Made by a program: the position numbers and the translations under genes
Shown here: in pieces, positions 42,869-51,158 of the stretch
How the letters are laid out: each line of letters begins with the position of its first letter
Numbering within the stretch: position 1 is the stretch's first letter
The notes under the pieces: model-generated
Database searches by the model: none
What the model was told of the DNA's origin: nothing
What the model saw: the letters and a program-made list of their open reading frames with translations, nothing else
NCBI GenBank assembly: GCA_020636435.1
Contig: JACJXX010000001.1
Coordinates: 1,364,001-1,428,000, forward strand
Reading direction: 5' to 3'
Length of the DNA stretch: 64,000 nt
DNA from: Lewinellaceae bacterium
Lineage (GTDB): Bacteria; Bacteroidota; Bacteroidia; Chitinophagales; Saprospiraceae

Positions 42869-43125
42869 TCGCACTTTCAGCTGGCTTGCCGGCCTGCATT
42901 TTCCAAAACGGGTGCAGGCAGGTAATTATGCTGGTTTAATTTCACATTTCTCACAATAAAAAATCTAGAAAATATTTTCAATATACAATATTTAAAGGCT
43001 TTTAAATGGAATACTGAGCTCAAAAATAACTAGAAATCTCAAAAATTGTACTTTCCTCCTACCTTCTCTGCCCTTACTTTTGCAATAACAATTAATCCCA
43101 TGAACAAACGCTAAACTCCATTCCT
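42869..43125. other. Spacer before the 43.1-kb T9SS gene
   Basis: 257 bp, A/T-rich toward the right (42950-43060). No recognisable promoter pair or RNA was found. It presumably contains the promoter of the gene at 43126. Confidence 0.4.
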
Positions 43126-45936
43126 ATGAAATGCGCACTTACGGTATTCAACTTTCTCTTCTCCCTCCTTACAGCCCTGGCTGCAGATAACGGCCCATCT
43201 CTGCCTTCTGCTCCGGTTGCCCCGCTCTCTCTGGACACCATTGCCCTGGACACCACCATCTGCGTAGGCGACAGCGTTCAGCTCCATCTGCCCCTGTCCG
43301 GCGCCACCGGCATCCAATGGCAGCCGGCCGCCTTCCTCAGTTGCAACGACTGCCCCGATCCGGTAACCGAGCCGCTCTTCGGCGACCAGTTCTTCACCGT
43401 CACCGGGCTGGATGGGCAGGGCGCCCCGTTCAGCTATGAGTACAACGTATATTTGCGCAACTACCTCGACTTCGGCCTGCTGCCCTTCTCCAACAGCCCC
43501 GTCTGCGAGGGCGACACCCTGGTTTTTGAACCCAACGTATTGGGCGCCCAGTCTTATGCCTGGACCGGGCCCAACCAGGCTGTTTTCTCCACAAATCCCT
43601 TCCCCATCATCCCCGATGTCAGCCAGGCCGATGCCGGCTCCTATTCTCTGGACCTGATCGACGACCTGGGCTGCGAGGCCGGCGCTACCTTCGACGTGCA
43701 GGTGTTCCCTTCTTTTACGGTCAACATCAACGCCACCCCCGCCAGCTGCAACGGCCTGTGCAACGGATCCGTAAGCCTGGCCATCAGCGGCGGCACGCCG
43801 CCCTACCTGGTGAGCTGGGACGAGGGGCTCAACTGGAGCGCCGACACTGAGCTTGCCGGCCTTTGCACCGGCACATACGCAGTCTGGGTAATGGATGAGA
43901 ACTGCCTGCAAAAGCTGGAGGCTACCATCGAAGAAGCCAACCCGCTGGGGGCCAGTTTTAACATCAGTCCGCCCAATTGCCCCGGCGATGACATCTTCAT
44001 CGAAATCTTCGGCTTCACGGGAGGAGCCGGCAGCGGCCAGGAGTATTTCTACTCCATCGACGGCGGGCTTACCTTTCAGACGACATTCGACGTGCCCTGG
44101 CCAATACCGGCCAGTACGGCTTCTATCATCATTGCTGACGATGCAGGATGCCAGAGTACTTACCCCATCAATGTAGTGTTTCCCGAGCCGATACACGCAG
44201 ATATTCGTGTTGTCAACGCCTCCTGCATTAGCCTGGACGACGGCAGCATTACCATTAGTGTATCCGGAGGGACGCCTCCTTACTCCTTTTTCTTTAATAA
44301 TGACCTTATCACTACCGCAGTAGTTTCTCCAATAGATACTGGCGTGTATTATGTGGAGATCACAGACATCAACGGCTGCTCCGTCGAACATGAAATCACC
44401 ATCTCCACCAACCCCATCGACGCCATGCCCAACGACACCGTCATCTGCGCCGGCGAGCAGGTGCAACTACAGGCCGAAGCGCCCGGAGCGGTGAATGTAC
44501 AATGGACGCCGGCCGCCGGCCTCTCCAGCACCAATCAGCTCACTACCCTGGCCTCCCCCACCGAAAGCATTACCTACGTGCTTACCGTAGAAGACGATGA
44601 AGGCTGCCTGGGCACCGACAGCGTGCAGGTGGCCGTGCTGTCCGGCCTGCCCTGCCGGGAGGAGTGGCGCGATACGCTTGTCATTGGCCAGTCCGGCCAG
44701 TGGTGCAGCGTGGCCAGCCTGTTCGGCTCGCCCATACCCTACGGCATTACGGAGTTGGGATGTGGGTTGGGATATGTCGGCCCCAATGTGGACTCCCTGG
44801 GCCTCTGCATAGACTACCGCGCCCTGGAGCCCGGCCAGGACACCCTCTGCCTAACCATCTGCGAACTGCTGGACACTGCCACCTGCTGGGAGGCCTGGCT
44901 CTACCTCACCGTCACCGAAACCCTGGTGCGGCCCGGCGATACCGATTCCAGCGGGATGGCGGACCAGTACGACCTGCTCAACATCGGCCTGGGCTACGGC
45001 GCTGCCGGCCCCATACGCCCCAACGCCAGCCTCGACTGGCAGGGCCAGCCCGCGCCCTTCTGGCCGCAGTACACCCCCGCTTCCGGCATCAACTACCGCC
45101 ACATCGACACCGACGGCGACGGGCTGATCTCCGCCGCCGACACCCTGGCCCTGAGCCAGAATTGGGGGCTGGCCTGGGAAGATGGCGAAGGGCGCCCCGG
45201 CAGCCCTCCTTTCCAAACCAACGCTGACGGCGCCCCCTTCTACCTTCAACCCGACACCCTCATCGAAGGCGCCACCATGCAGTTGCCCCTGATCCTGGGC
45301 AGCGAGGAAACGCCCGCTGCCGGCGTCTACGGGCTGGCCTTCAGCCTCTATTTCGACGAAGCAGTGGTCCAGGACGGCAGTGCCGCCCTGTTGCTGGCCG
45401 ACTCCTGGCTGGGCAACCCCGCCCAAAACCTGATCTACATGCAGCGGCTGGACGATGCCGCCGGGCGCATCGACGTGGGCATCACCCGCATCGACGGCCT
45501 CGATGCCGAAGGCTACGGCCCCATCGGCGACCTGTTCATCACCATCGAGGACGACATCCTGGCCCTGAACCGGGGCTTTGGCCGGGAAGCGTGGTTTGAA
45601 ATCCGGAACGCGCGCCTCATCAGCTACCAGGAAGAGCCGCTCGCCGTCGACACCCCGCCCTCCGTCTCGCCGGTGCTGACCAGCCTGCGGGATCAGCCGC
45701 TTAGCTTAAAGCTCCGGCTCTCCCCCAACCCGGCGGGCAGCCATTTCCGCCTGAGCGGCCAGCTCCTGCAGTTGGAGCAAGTGCAACTGCTGAATGTCAT
45801 CGGACAGCCGGTGCGGAGCTGGCGCCGGCCGGAAAGCGGAGATTTGTTTTCCCTGCAGGGAATAGCTCCGGGGCTTTATCTGGTGAAGGCGCAGGCAGGC
45901 GCCGGCGCCGGCGCGTGGTGGCTGGTGGTGGAGTGA
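43126..45936 (+). CDS. Secreted SprB/PKD-like protein with dockerin-like repeats and T9SS sorting domain
   Basis: 936 residues with a short signal peptide (MKCALTVFNFLFSLLTALA). Ig/PKD-like modules alternate with SprB repeats (SGGTPPYLVSWDEGLNW, SGGTPPYSFFFNN). Two EF-hand-like dockerin motifs are at about 603 (PGDTDSSGMADQYDLLNIG) and 660 (DTDGDGLISAADTLALSQ), followed by a cohesin-like beta-sandwich (about 712-840). The C-terminus (LRLSPNPAGSHFRLSG to LYLVKAQAG) is a T9SS type A sorting domain. A surface adhesin or matrix role is plausible but unproven. It is the first of three large T9SS genes in a row. Confidence 0.85.
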   Translation: MKCALTVFNFLFSLLTALAADNGPSLPSAPVAPLSLDTIALDTTICVGDSVQLHLPLSGATGIQWQPAAFLSCNDCPDPVTEPLFGDQFFTVTGLDGQGAPFSYEYNVYLRNYLDFGLLPFSNSPVCEGDTLVFEPNVLGAQSYAWTGPNQAVFSTNPFPIIPDVSQADAGSYSLDLIDDLGCEAGATFDVQVFPSFTVNINATPASCNGLCNGSVSLAISGGTPPYLVSWDEGLNWSADTELAGLCTGTYAVWVMDENCLQKLEATIEEANPLGASFNISPPNCPGDDIFIEIFGFTGGAGSGQEYFYSIDGGLTFQTTFDVPWPIPASTASIIIADDAGCQSTYPINVVFPEPIHADIRVVNASCISLDDGSITISVSGGTPPYSFFFNNDLITTAVVSPIDTGVYYVEITDINGCSVEHEITISTNPIDAMPNDTVICAGEQVQLQAEAPGAVNVQWTPAAGLSSTNQLTTLASPTESITYVLTVEDDEGCLGTDSVQVAVLSGLPCREEWRDTLVIGQSGQWCSVASLFGSPIPYGITELGCGLGYVGPNVDSLGLCIDYRALEPGQDTLCLTICELLDTATCWEAWLYLTVTETLVRPGDTDSSGMADQYDLLNIGLGYGAAGPIRPNASLDWQGQPAPFWPQYTPASGINYRHIDTDGDGLISAADTLALSQNWGLAWEDGEGRPGSPPFQTNADGAPFYLQPDTLIEGATMQLPLILGSEETPAAGVYGLAFSLYFDEAVVQDGSAALLLADSWLGNPAQNLIYMQRLDDAAGRIDVGITRIDGLDAEGYGPIGDLFITIEDDILALNRGFGREAWFEIRNARLISYQEEPLAVDTPPSVSPVLTSLRDQPLSLKLRLSPNPAGSHFRLSGQLLQLEQVQLLNVIGQPVRSWRRPESGDLFSLQGIAPGLYLVKAQAGAGAGAWWLVVE

Positions 45937-46361
45937 GTAGGTGGGCATATTTAGGTTGCGAATAATTTTTTCTCCAAACTACTAAATCGGAGAATATTAT
46001 CTCCCCCTGGGGGGAGTTCGAGGGGGGAATATTCAAGAGTTTTCGTTTCTAAATCCCCCTCCTAACCTCCCCCCGGGGAGGACAATCTGCTTCGATTTTA
46101 AGCGGGAAGCAAAGAGGCTGTACGTAAATTAATTGTGTCCGGCTACTTAATTCTACTTTGTTAGTTTAAGAACAGCCGCATAACCTGTCCGGAAGCAGCG
46201 GAACAAAAGTTTCCAGGCTCCGCTGCGGTTTCCCGGGAAATCCTTTCCTAAATCGGCGAATAAATCCTATCTTTATGCTTTCGCCAGCCGGGAGCTCCCC
46301 CCACCTGCCCGCCGGTGAATATGCAGCAGCAACCCAAATTATAATCCTAAAAGCTTAAGTA
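45937..46361. other. Spacer with CCCCCTGGGGGG palindromic repeat
   Basis: 425 bp between two T9SS genes. At about 46000-46084, TCTCCCCCTGGGGGGAGTTC and CTAACCTCCCCCCGGGGAGG form an imperfect palindrome. At 46147-46169, TTCTACTTTGTTAGTTTAAG resembles one end of F1. The rest holds nothing recognised. Confidence 0.5.
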
Positions 46362-49300
46362 ATGAGAAAAGCCATCTTAGTACTGCTCTCCTGCAGTATC
46401 CTCGCTCAATTGATTGCACAACCCTCCAACGACAATTGTTCCACCGCCCAAACGCTCCAACTGAAAACGCCCTCCCCCTGTCCTGAGGGCAGCCAGGTGG
46501 CTGACGTATTCCACTCCAGCAACGCCGGCGCTACCGCCAGCGCGCCCTTCCCGGCGCTTTCCGGCTGCAACGGCGGCGCGCCGCAAAGCGCAGCGGACGT
46601 ATGGTTCCGCTTCGCCCCGGCCGGCAACGACCTCGCCATCACGATCGGCCAGGGGCTGGAAAATCCTTTCCTCGCCCTGTTTGCAGGGGGTGCGGAAGGC
46701 TGCCCGGAGATGTATCCCATCGCCTGCGCTTCCGGCAACGGCAGCCTGGAACTGTCGGCCTTCGTCGACCCTTCCCAAACTTACTACCTCCTCGTCAGTG
46801 GGGGAAGCCCGGAAGACCAGGGCGAATTCGAACTAACTATCCGCACGGCCAACCAGTGCAATATGTGCCTGGAAGAACGGCAGGGGTACTTCACCAGCAG
46901 CCCGGCGCCGGCGAACGGCGCCTTCGCCAGCGGCCAAACCGTGCAGATGTGTTATGTAGTCAAACGTTGGCACGCCATCACCCTGGGAGAGAACCTCCAT
47001 GGCCTGGAACTCCACCTCGGGCCGGGCTGGGATCCCGCCAGCTTCCTCCCCAACCCGCCGCTGTCCTGCTCCGGCGAAGGTACCTGGGGCTATTACCGCG
47101 AATGGACAAGCTCCTCCACCGGCCAGATTTACGGCCCGGGCTTTGCCTTCGACGGGCCAGTCGAGGACGGCAACCCCGGCAACAACCTCGGGATGGGCGG
47201 CGGCAACTGCGCCAATATCGGCATTAACGCTCCGGAGCTCGCATTCTGCTGGACCGTCACCGCCGCCGAATGCGCGCCCGGTGATTACGGCATTCAAAAC
47301 GACCTCGGCTTGTCGGTGCGCATGCTCGGCGACGGGCAGTCGGGCGCCGGGCAGGGCACCTCCTGCTCGGAAGAACGGCGGGACAACTTCCTGGCCGCCC
47401 TTTACTGCCCCGACCCCTTCGAGCCGGAAGTTATCGCCATCGACGGCAGTTGCGGGGATAACTGCGACGGCGCCCTGTTGATCGCCGGCGGCGGCCAAGG
47501 GCCCTGGGATTATGCCGTTACAGACAACAACGGCAACGTATACTATTCCAGCGCCAACAGCACCGGAACGGATACCGTGCCCGATCTGTGCCCGGGGCTT
47601 TACAACATCAATGTCTTCAGCATACCCGAAGGCGAGAACAGGGTAGTTGCCGCCACCGTGGGCGCAGCGGTTGTCCCCCAGGCGAGCGCCACCTACAAAC
47701 TGCCTTGCTTCGAAGGAGAACCCATCGAGCTGTACGGCCAGGCGGATCCTTCCGCCGGGGCTTCCTACAGCTGGACCGGGCCGAACGGCTTCAGCTCTTC
47801 CAGCCAAAACCCGCTGGCCCTGTATTCCGGCATCTATGCGTTGGTCGTATCCGCCAACGGTTGCGCCTCAGCGCCTTTTGAACTGGACGTGCCCCCCGTC
47901 GGCGAGGCGGTCGTCACGATCGCAGAAGATACCATCACCGCCTGCCCGGGAGAAGACATTGCCCTCGCCGCCGGGGGCAACGCCACTTCCTTCACCTGGT
48001 ACGCCAACAACAGCGATGAGCCGGTGGGCAGCGGCCCGTCCATTACCGTCACTCCGGAGGATGGCGCCATCTACCGCGTCACCGGTTTCAACGATAACGG
48101 CTGCGGCGGTTTCGACGAGGTAGCCATCAGCATTCCGTTCGACCCGGCCCTCAGCGCCGACACCAGCGGCACGCTCTGCCCCGGAACCACCCTAACCCTC
48201 ACCGCCAGCGAGGGCGAGCAGTTCTTATGGAGCACCGGCGACACTACCGCCTCGATCACGGTCAGCCCCGCCCAATCCACCCAGTACCATCTGGATGTTA
48301 CCGGGCCCAATGGTTGTGCAGTGCAGCTCTCCGCCTTCGTGCAGGTGGCCAGTTCGGCGGGCATTTTCATCAGTCCCTCCACCGCCATCTGCGAGGGGGA
48401 AACCGCCAGCCTGTTTGCCGCCGGCGGCGACATCAGCTGGAGCACCGGCGATTCCGTTTCTACTCTAAGCGTGAGCCCGCTGCAAACCACGACTTACTCA
48501 GCCACCATTACCAATAGCCTGGGTTGCGAGTTCGTGCGCGAATCCACTGTGACGGTCAGCCCGGCGCCGGCCATCGTGCTGGTTCCCGCCGATACGGCCA
48601 CCCTCTGCCAGGGCGAAAGCCTGCAATTGCTGGCCTACGAGTCGGACACGCTGATCTGGGACAGCCTGGTGGCGCCGGCCCAGTCGAGGGATTACATCCT
48701 CCCGGAAGCATCGGCCTACGGCTGCCGGGAGATCGGCCGTTTTACGGTAATCGTCAACCCGCTTCCGGACTTGTCCATCGACGGGCAAAGCCTGCTTTGC
48801 AGCAGCGACAGCATGCTGCTGGTAGCCAACAGCAACGGGGCCCTCGCCTGGAGCACCGGGGAAAGCAACGACAGCATCTACGTTCTGCCCGCCGGCACGG
48901 AGACGTATTCGGTGACCGCCACAGACGCCAACGGCTGCATCCGCGCCGACTCCGTGCAGGTCACCCGGGCAACTCCTCCGGAAGCCCCGCAGGTAAGCTG
49001 CTCCAGCAGCCTCGGCCAGGTGGTGTTCTCCTGGGTGGTAGAACCGGGCCTGACTTACGGCCTGGCGCACCTGCAAGGGCCGGCCGGCACGCCCATCGGC
49101 AACAACCGGTACGCCGTCAGCGGGCTGCTGCCCGGGCAGGCGGTAAGCATCGAACTGGAAGCCACCAACGCGGCGGGTTGCACCGCCATCACCCCCGCCA
49201 GTTGTTCTGCGCCCGATTGCAGCGTGCTCAGCCTCTTCATCGGCGGCCCGAACCGGCTTTGCTCCAGTGACGGGCCGGCAGCCCTGACCGCCCTCGTTAC

Positions 49301-50699
49301 CGGCGGCAGCGGCAATGGAACCGGCGGTTGGGCCGGCCCTGGCGTGGACGACGCTTCAGATAGTTTCTACCCAGGCCTAGCTGGCCCCGGCGTTCACGAT
49401 GTCGCCTACACCTATACCGATGCAGGCTGCACCATCAGCGACACCTTGCAGATTACGGTAGAACAAGCGCTGGAAGCCGCGCTGGTCAGTTGCAGCGCAA
49501 CGCCGGGAACCGTTACCTTCTCCTGGCCTGCCCTGCCTTCGTATACCGGCTATCTGGCGACCGTGCTTACCGGGCAGAGCGGCGAATTTCTAACCCCCAC
49601 CACCTATCAGGTGGCCGGCCTCCGCAACGGGGAGGAAGTGATCGTCGAGATCACCGCCCTGGGCGGCGGCGCCTGTGGGGAAACGACGGTGCTCAGCAGT
49701 TGCACCGCCGCCGGATGCCCGGCCCTGGAGGCCATCGCCGACACGATGATCTGCTCGAACAGCAACCTGCGATTCTCGGTCGATCCCACCGGCTGGGGGA
49801 CTTTCGAATGGTCGCCCGCCGCCGGGCTGAGCTGTGCCGATTGCCCCGACCCCGAAGTTTTTCCTTCGGCGACTACCACCTACACCCTGATTGCCACGGA
49901 CGACTCGGGGTGCGCCGACACGTTGAAAACAACCGTTTACGTCGACGAAATCCCCGATCAATACGTACCGGACGGGCCCATTTACTTCTGCGAGGGCGAG
50001 CCATTCGAGCTGTGCCTGCCCGAAGCCGCCAGCCGGTTCTGGATTGGCCCCAACGCCTTTGTCAGCACCGAAACCTGCCTGCGGTTCGACAATCCTACCG
50101 CTGCCATCGCCGGCCCTTACCTGGCTTACCTGCGCACGGCGGATTGCCGCTTTACCAAGCGCTTCGAGCTGAAGCCGGCGCCGCCCATCGAAATCCTGGA
50201 AATCAGCGATTTCCAGGCGGTTTGCCCCGACCAGCCGTTCCGGCTTTATGTGGAAGCGCTCAATGCCGCCACCTACTCCTGGAATCCGGCGGATTACCTG
50301 GATTGCCCCACCTGCCCCGTCACGGAAGGCAGGGTGCCGCAAACCGCAACCTTCACTGTGGAAATAACCGACAGCTACGGCTGCACCGCCACCGAAACGG
50401 CTGTCGTTTTTGTCGATAACTGCCAGTCGCGGCCAGGCCTTCCCCCTGCCGCTCCGGCGGAGGCCGAAGCCCTGCACTTTTATCCCAACCCGGCGGGCAA
50501 CAGCGTTCAACTGGAACTGCCCGGCGAGGGCTTCAAGGCCGTGCAGCTGTGGAGCAGCTCCGGCGTGCTGATCCGGGAATTGCGCACCGCCGAACAGTCC
50601 TTTACCCTGCCGCTGCCATCCGTGCCGGATGGCGCTTACCTGCTGAGAATGGTGGCGGAGAAGGAAGTGCGCACGGGGTGGTTGCTGGTGAGGAAGTAG
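46362..50699 (+). CDS. Very large secreted Ig/PKD-repeat protein with T9SS sorting domain (paralogue A)
   Basis: 1,445 residues with signal peptide MRKAILVLLSCSILAQLIA. The N-terminal domain (PSNDNCSTAQTLQL ... ADVWFRFAPAG ... YYLLVSGG, about 20-165) is a beta-sandwich of the pre-peptidase C-terminal type. A second module (about 165-350) has GPGFAFDGP and GNNLGMGGGNC. Then come about eight Ig/PKD-like repeats (WSTGDTTASITVSP, WSTGESNDSIYVLPAG, SPAAGLSCADCPDPEVFP). The last 75 residues form the T9SS type A sorting domain (LHFYPNPAGNSVQLELPG to GAYLLRMVAEKE). Its first half is collinear with the gene at 51159, so the two are paralogues. Probably a surface-exposed structural or adhesive protein. 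Confidence 0.85.
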   Translation: MRKAILVLLSCSILAQLIAQPSNDNCSTAQTLQLKTPSPCPEGSQVADVFHSSNAGATASAPFPALSGCNGGAPQSAADVWFRFAPAGNDLAITIGQGLENPFLALFAGGAEGCPEMYPIACASGNGSLELSAFVDPSQTYYLLVSGGSPEDQGEFELTIRTANQCNMCLEERQGYFTSSPAPANGAFASGQTVQMCYVVKRWHAITLGENLHGLELHLGPGWDPASFLPNPPLSCSGEGTWGYYREWTSSSTGQIYGPGFAFDGPVEDGNPGNNLGMGGGNCANIGINAPELAFCWTVTAAECAPGDYGIQNDLGLSVRMLGDGQSGAGQGTSCSEERRDNFLAALYCPDPFEPEVIAIDGSCGDNCDGALLIAGGGQGPWDYAVTDNNGNVYYSSANSTGTDTVPDLCPGLYNINVFSIPEGENRVVAATVGAAVVPQASATYKLPCFEGEPIELYGQADPSAGASYSWTGPNGFSSSSQNPLALYSGIYALVVSANGCASAPFELDVPPVGEAVVTIAEDTITACPGEDIALAAGGNATSFTWYANNSDEPVGSGPSITVTPEDGAIYRVTGFNDNGCGGFDEVAISIPFDPALSADTSGTLCPGTTLTLTASEGEQFLWSTGDTTASITVSPAQSTQYHLDVTGPNGCAVQLSAFVQVASSAGIFISPSTAICEGETASLFAAGGDISWSTGDSVSTLSVSPLQTTTYSATITNSLGCEFVRESTVTVSPAPAIVLVPADTATLCQGESLQLLAYESDTLIWDSLVAPAQSRDYILPEASAYGCREIGRFTVIVNPLPDLSIDGQSLLCSSDSMLLVANSNGALAWSTGESNDSIYVLPAGTETYSVTATDANGCIRADSVQVTRATPPEAPQVSCSSSLGQVVFSWVVEPGLTYGLAHLQGPAGTPIGNNRYAVSGLLPGQAVSIELEATNAAGCTAITPASCSAPDCSVLSLFIGGPNRLCSSDGPAALTALVTGGSGNGTGGWAGPGVDDASDSFYPGLAGPGVHDVAYTYTDAGCTISDTLQITVEQALEAALVSCSATPGTVTFSWPALPSYTGYLATVLTGQSGEFLTPTTYQVAGLRNGEEVIVEITALGGGACGETTVLSSCTAAGCPALEAIADTMICSNSNLRFSVDPTGWGTFEWSPAAGLSCADCPDPEVFPSATTTYTLIATDDSGCADTLKTTVYVDEIPDQYVPDGPIYFCEGEPFELCLPEAASRFWIGPNAFVSTETCLRFDNPTAAIAGPYLAYLRTADCRFTKRFELKPAPPIEILEISDFQAVCPDQPFRLYVEALNAATYSWNPADYLDCPTCPVTEGRVPQTATFTVEITDSYGCTATETAVVFVDNCQSRPGLPPAAPAEAEALHFYPNPAGNSVQLELPGEGFKAVQLWSSSGVLIRELRTAEQSFTLPLPSVPDGAYLLRMVAEKEVRTGWLLVRK

Positions 50700-51158
50700 G
50701 GAGGTGGGAATGTGGAAATGTGCAAACGTGTAAACGTAAACTGGCAGCCCCATCGCACAGGCCTCTTTTACACGTTTACACCCTCTTGTCCCGCCAAAGC
50801 CACAGGCGGCGGCGGATACACGTTTACACAAAGGTTGTGGCTCCGCCACCTCCAAAGCAAGAATTGCTGTCTGTCCAACTCACATAAACCCGCGCTAATC
50901 CGCCGCATCCGCGTTAATCCGTGTTCTATTCAAACCTCCCGTTTCCCAAAAAAATACCTGACGGGGCAGCGAAAGCCCGGCTGAGGGCGTCTTAGAGTAT
51001 AAACGCACTACCGCCCGGGAGACTCCCGGCAATGAATGAACAACACACCGCCTAAAAATTAACCCAGACACGAATATTCCAAGGCAACACTACTTTTTCC
51101 ACGTACCCCCCTTGGCCTTTCCCCCCGGCAATTGTGCGCTATTCTAAAAAATTGGAGA
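50700..51158. other. Spacer with TTTACACG and GCGGATT-type repeats
   Basis: 459 bp between the two paralogues. TTTACACG-type words in both orientations occupy 50709-50829. A GCGGATT-family fragment (CCGCATCCGCGTTAATCCG) is at 50885-50935. CCCGGGAGACTCCCGG at about 51016-51031 is a small palindrome. No promoter is assigned. Confidence 0.5.
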
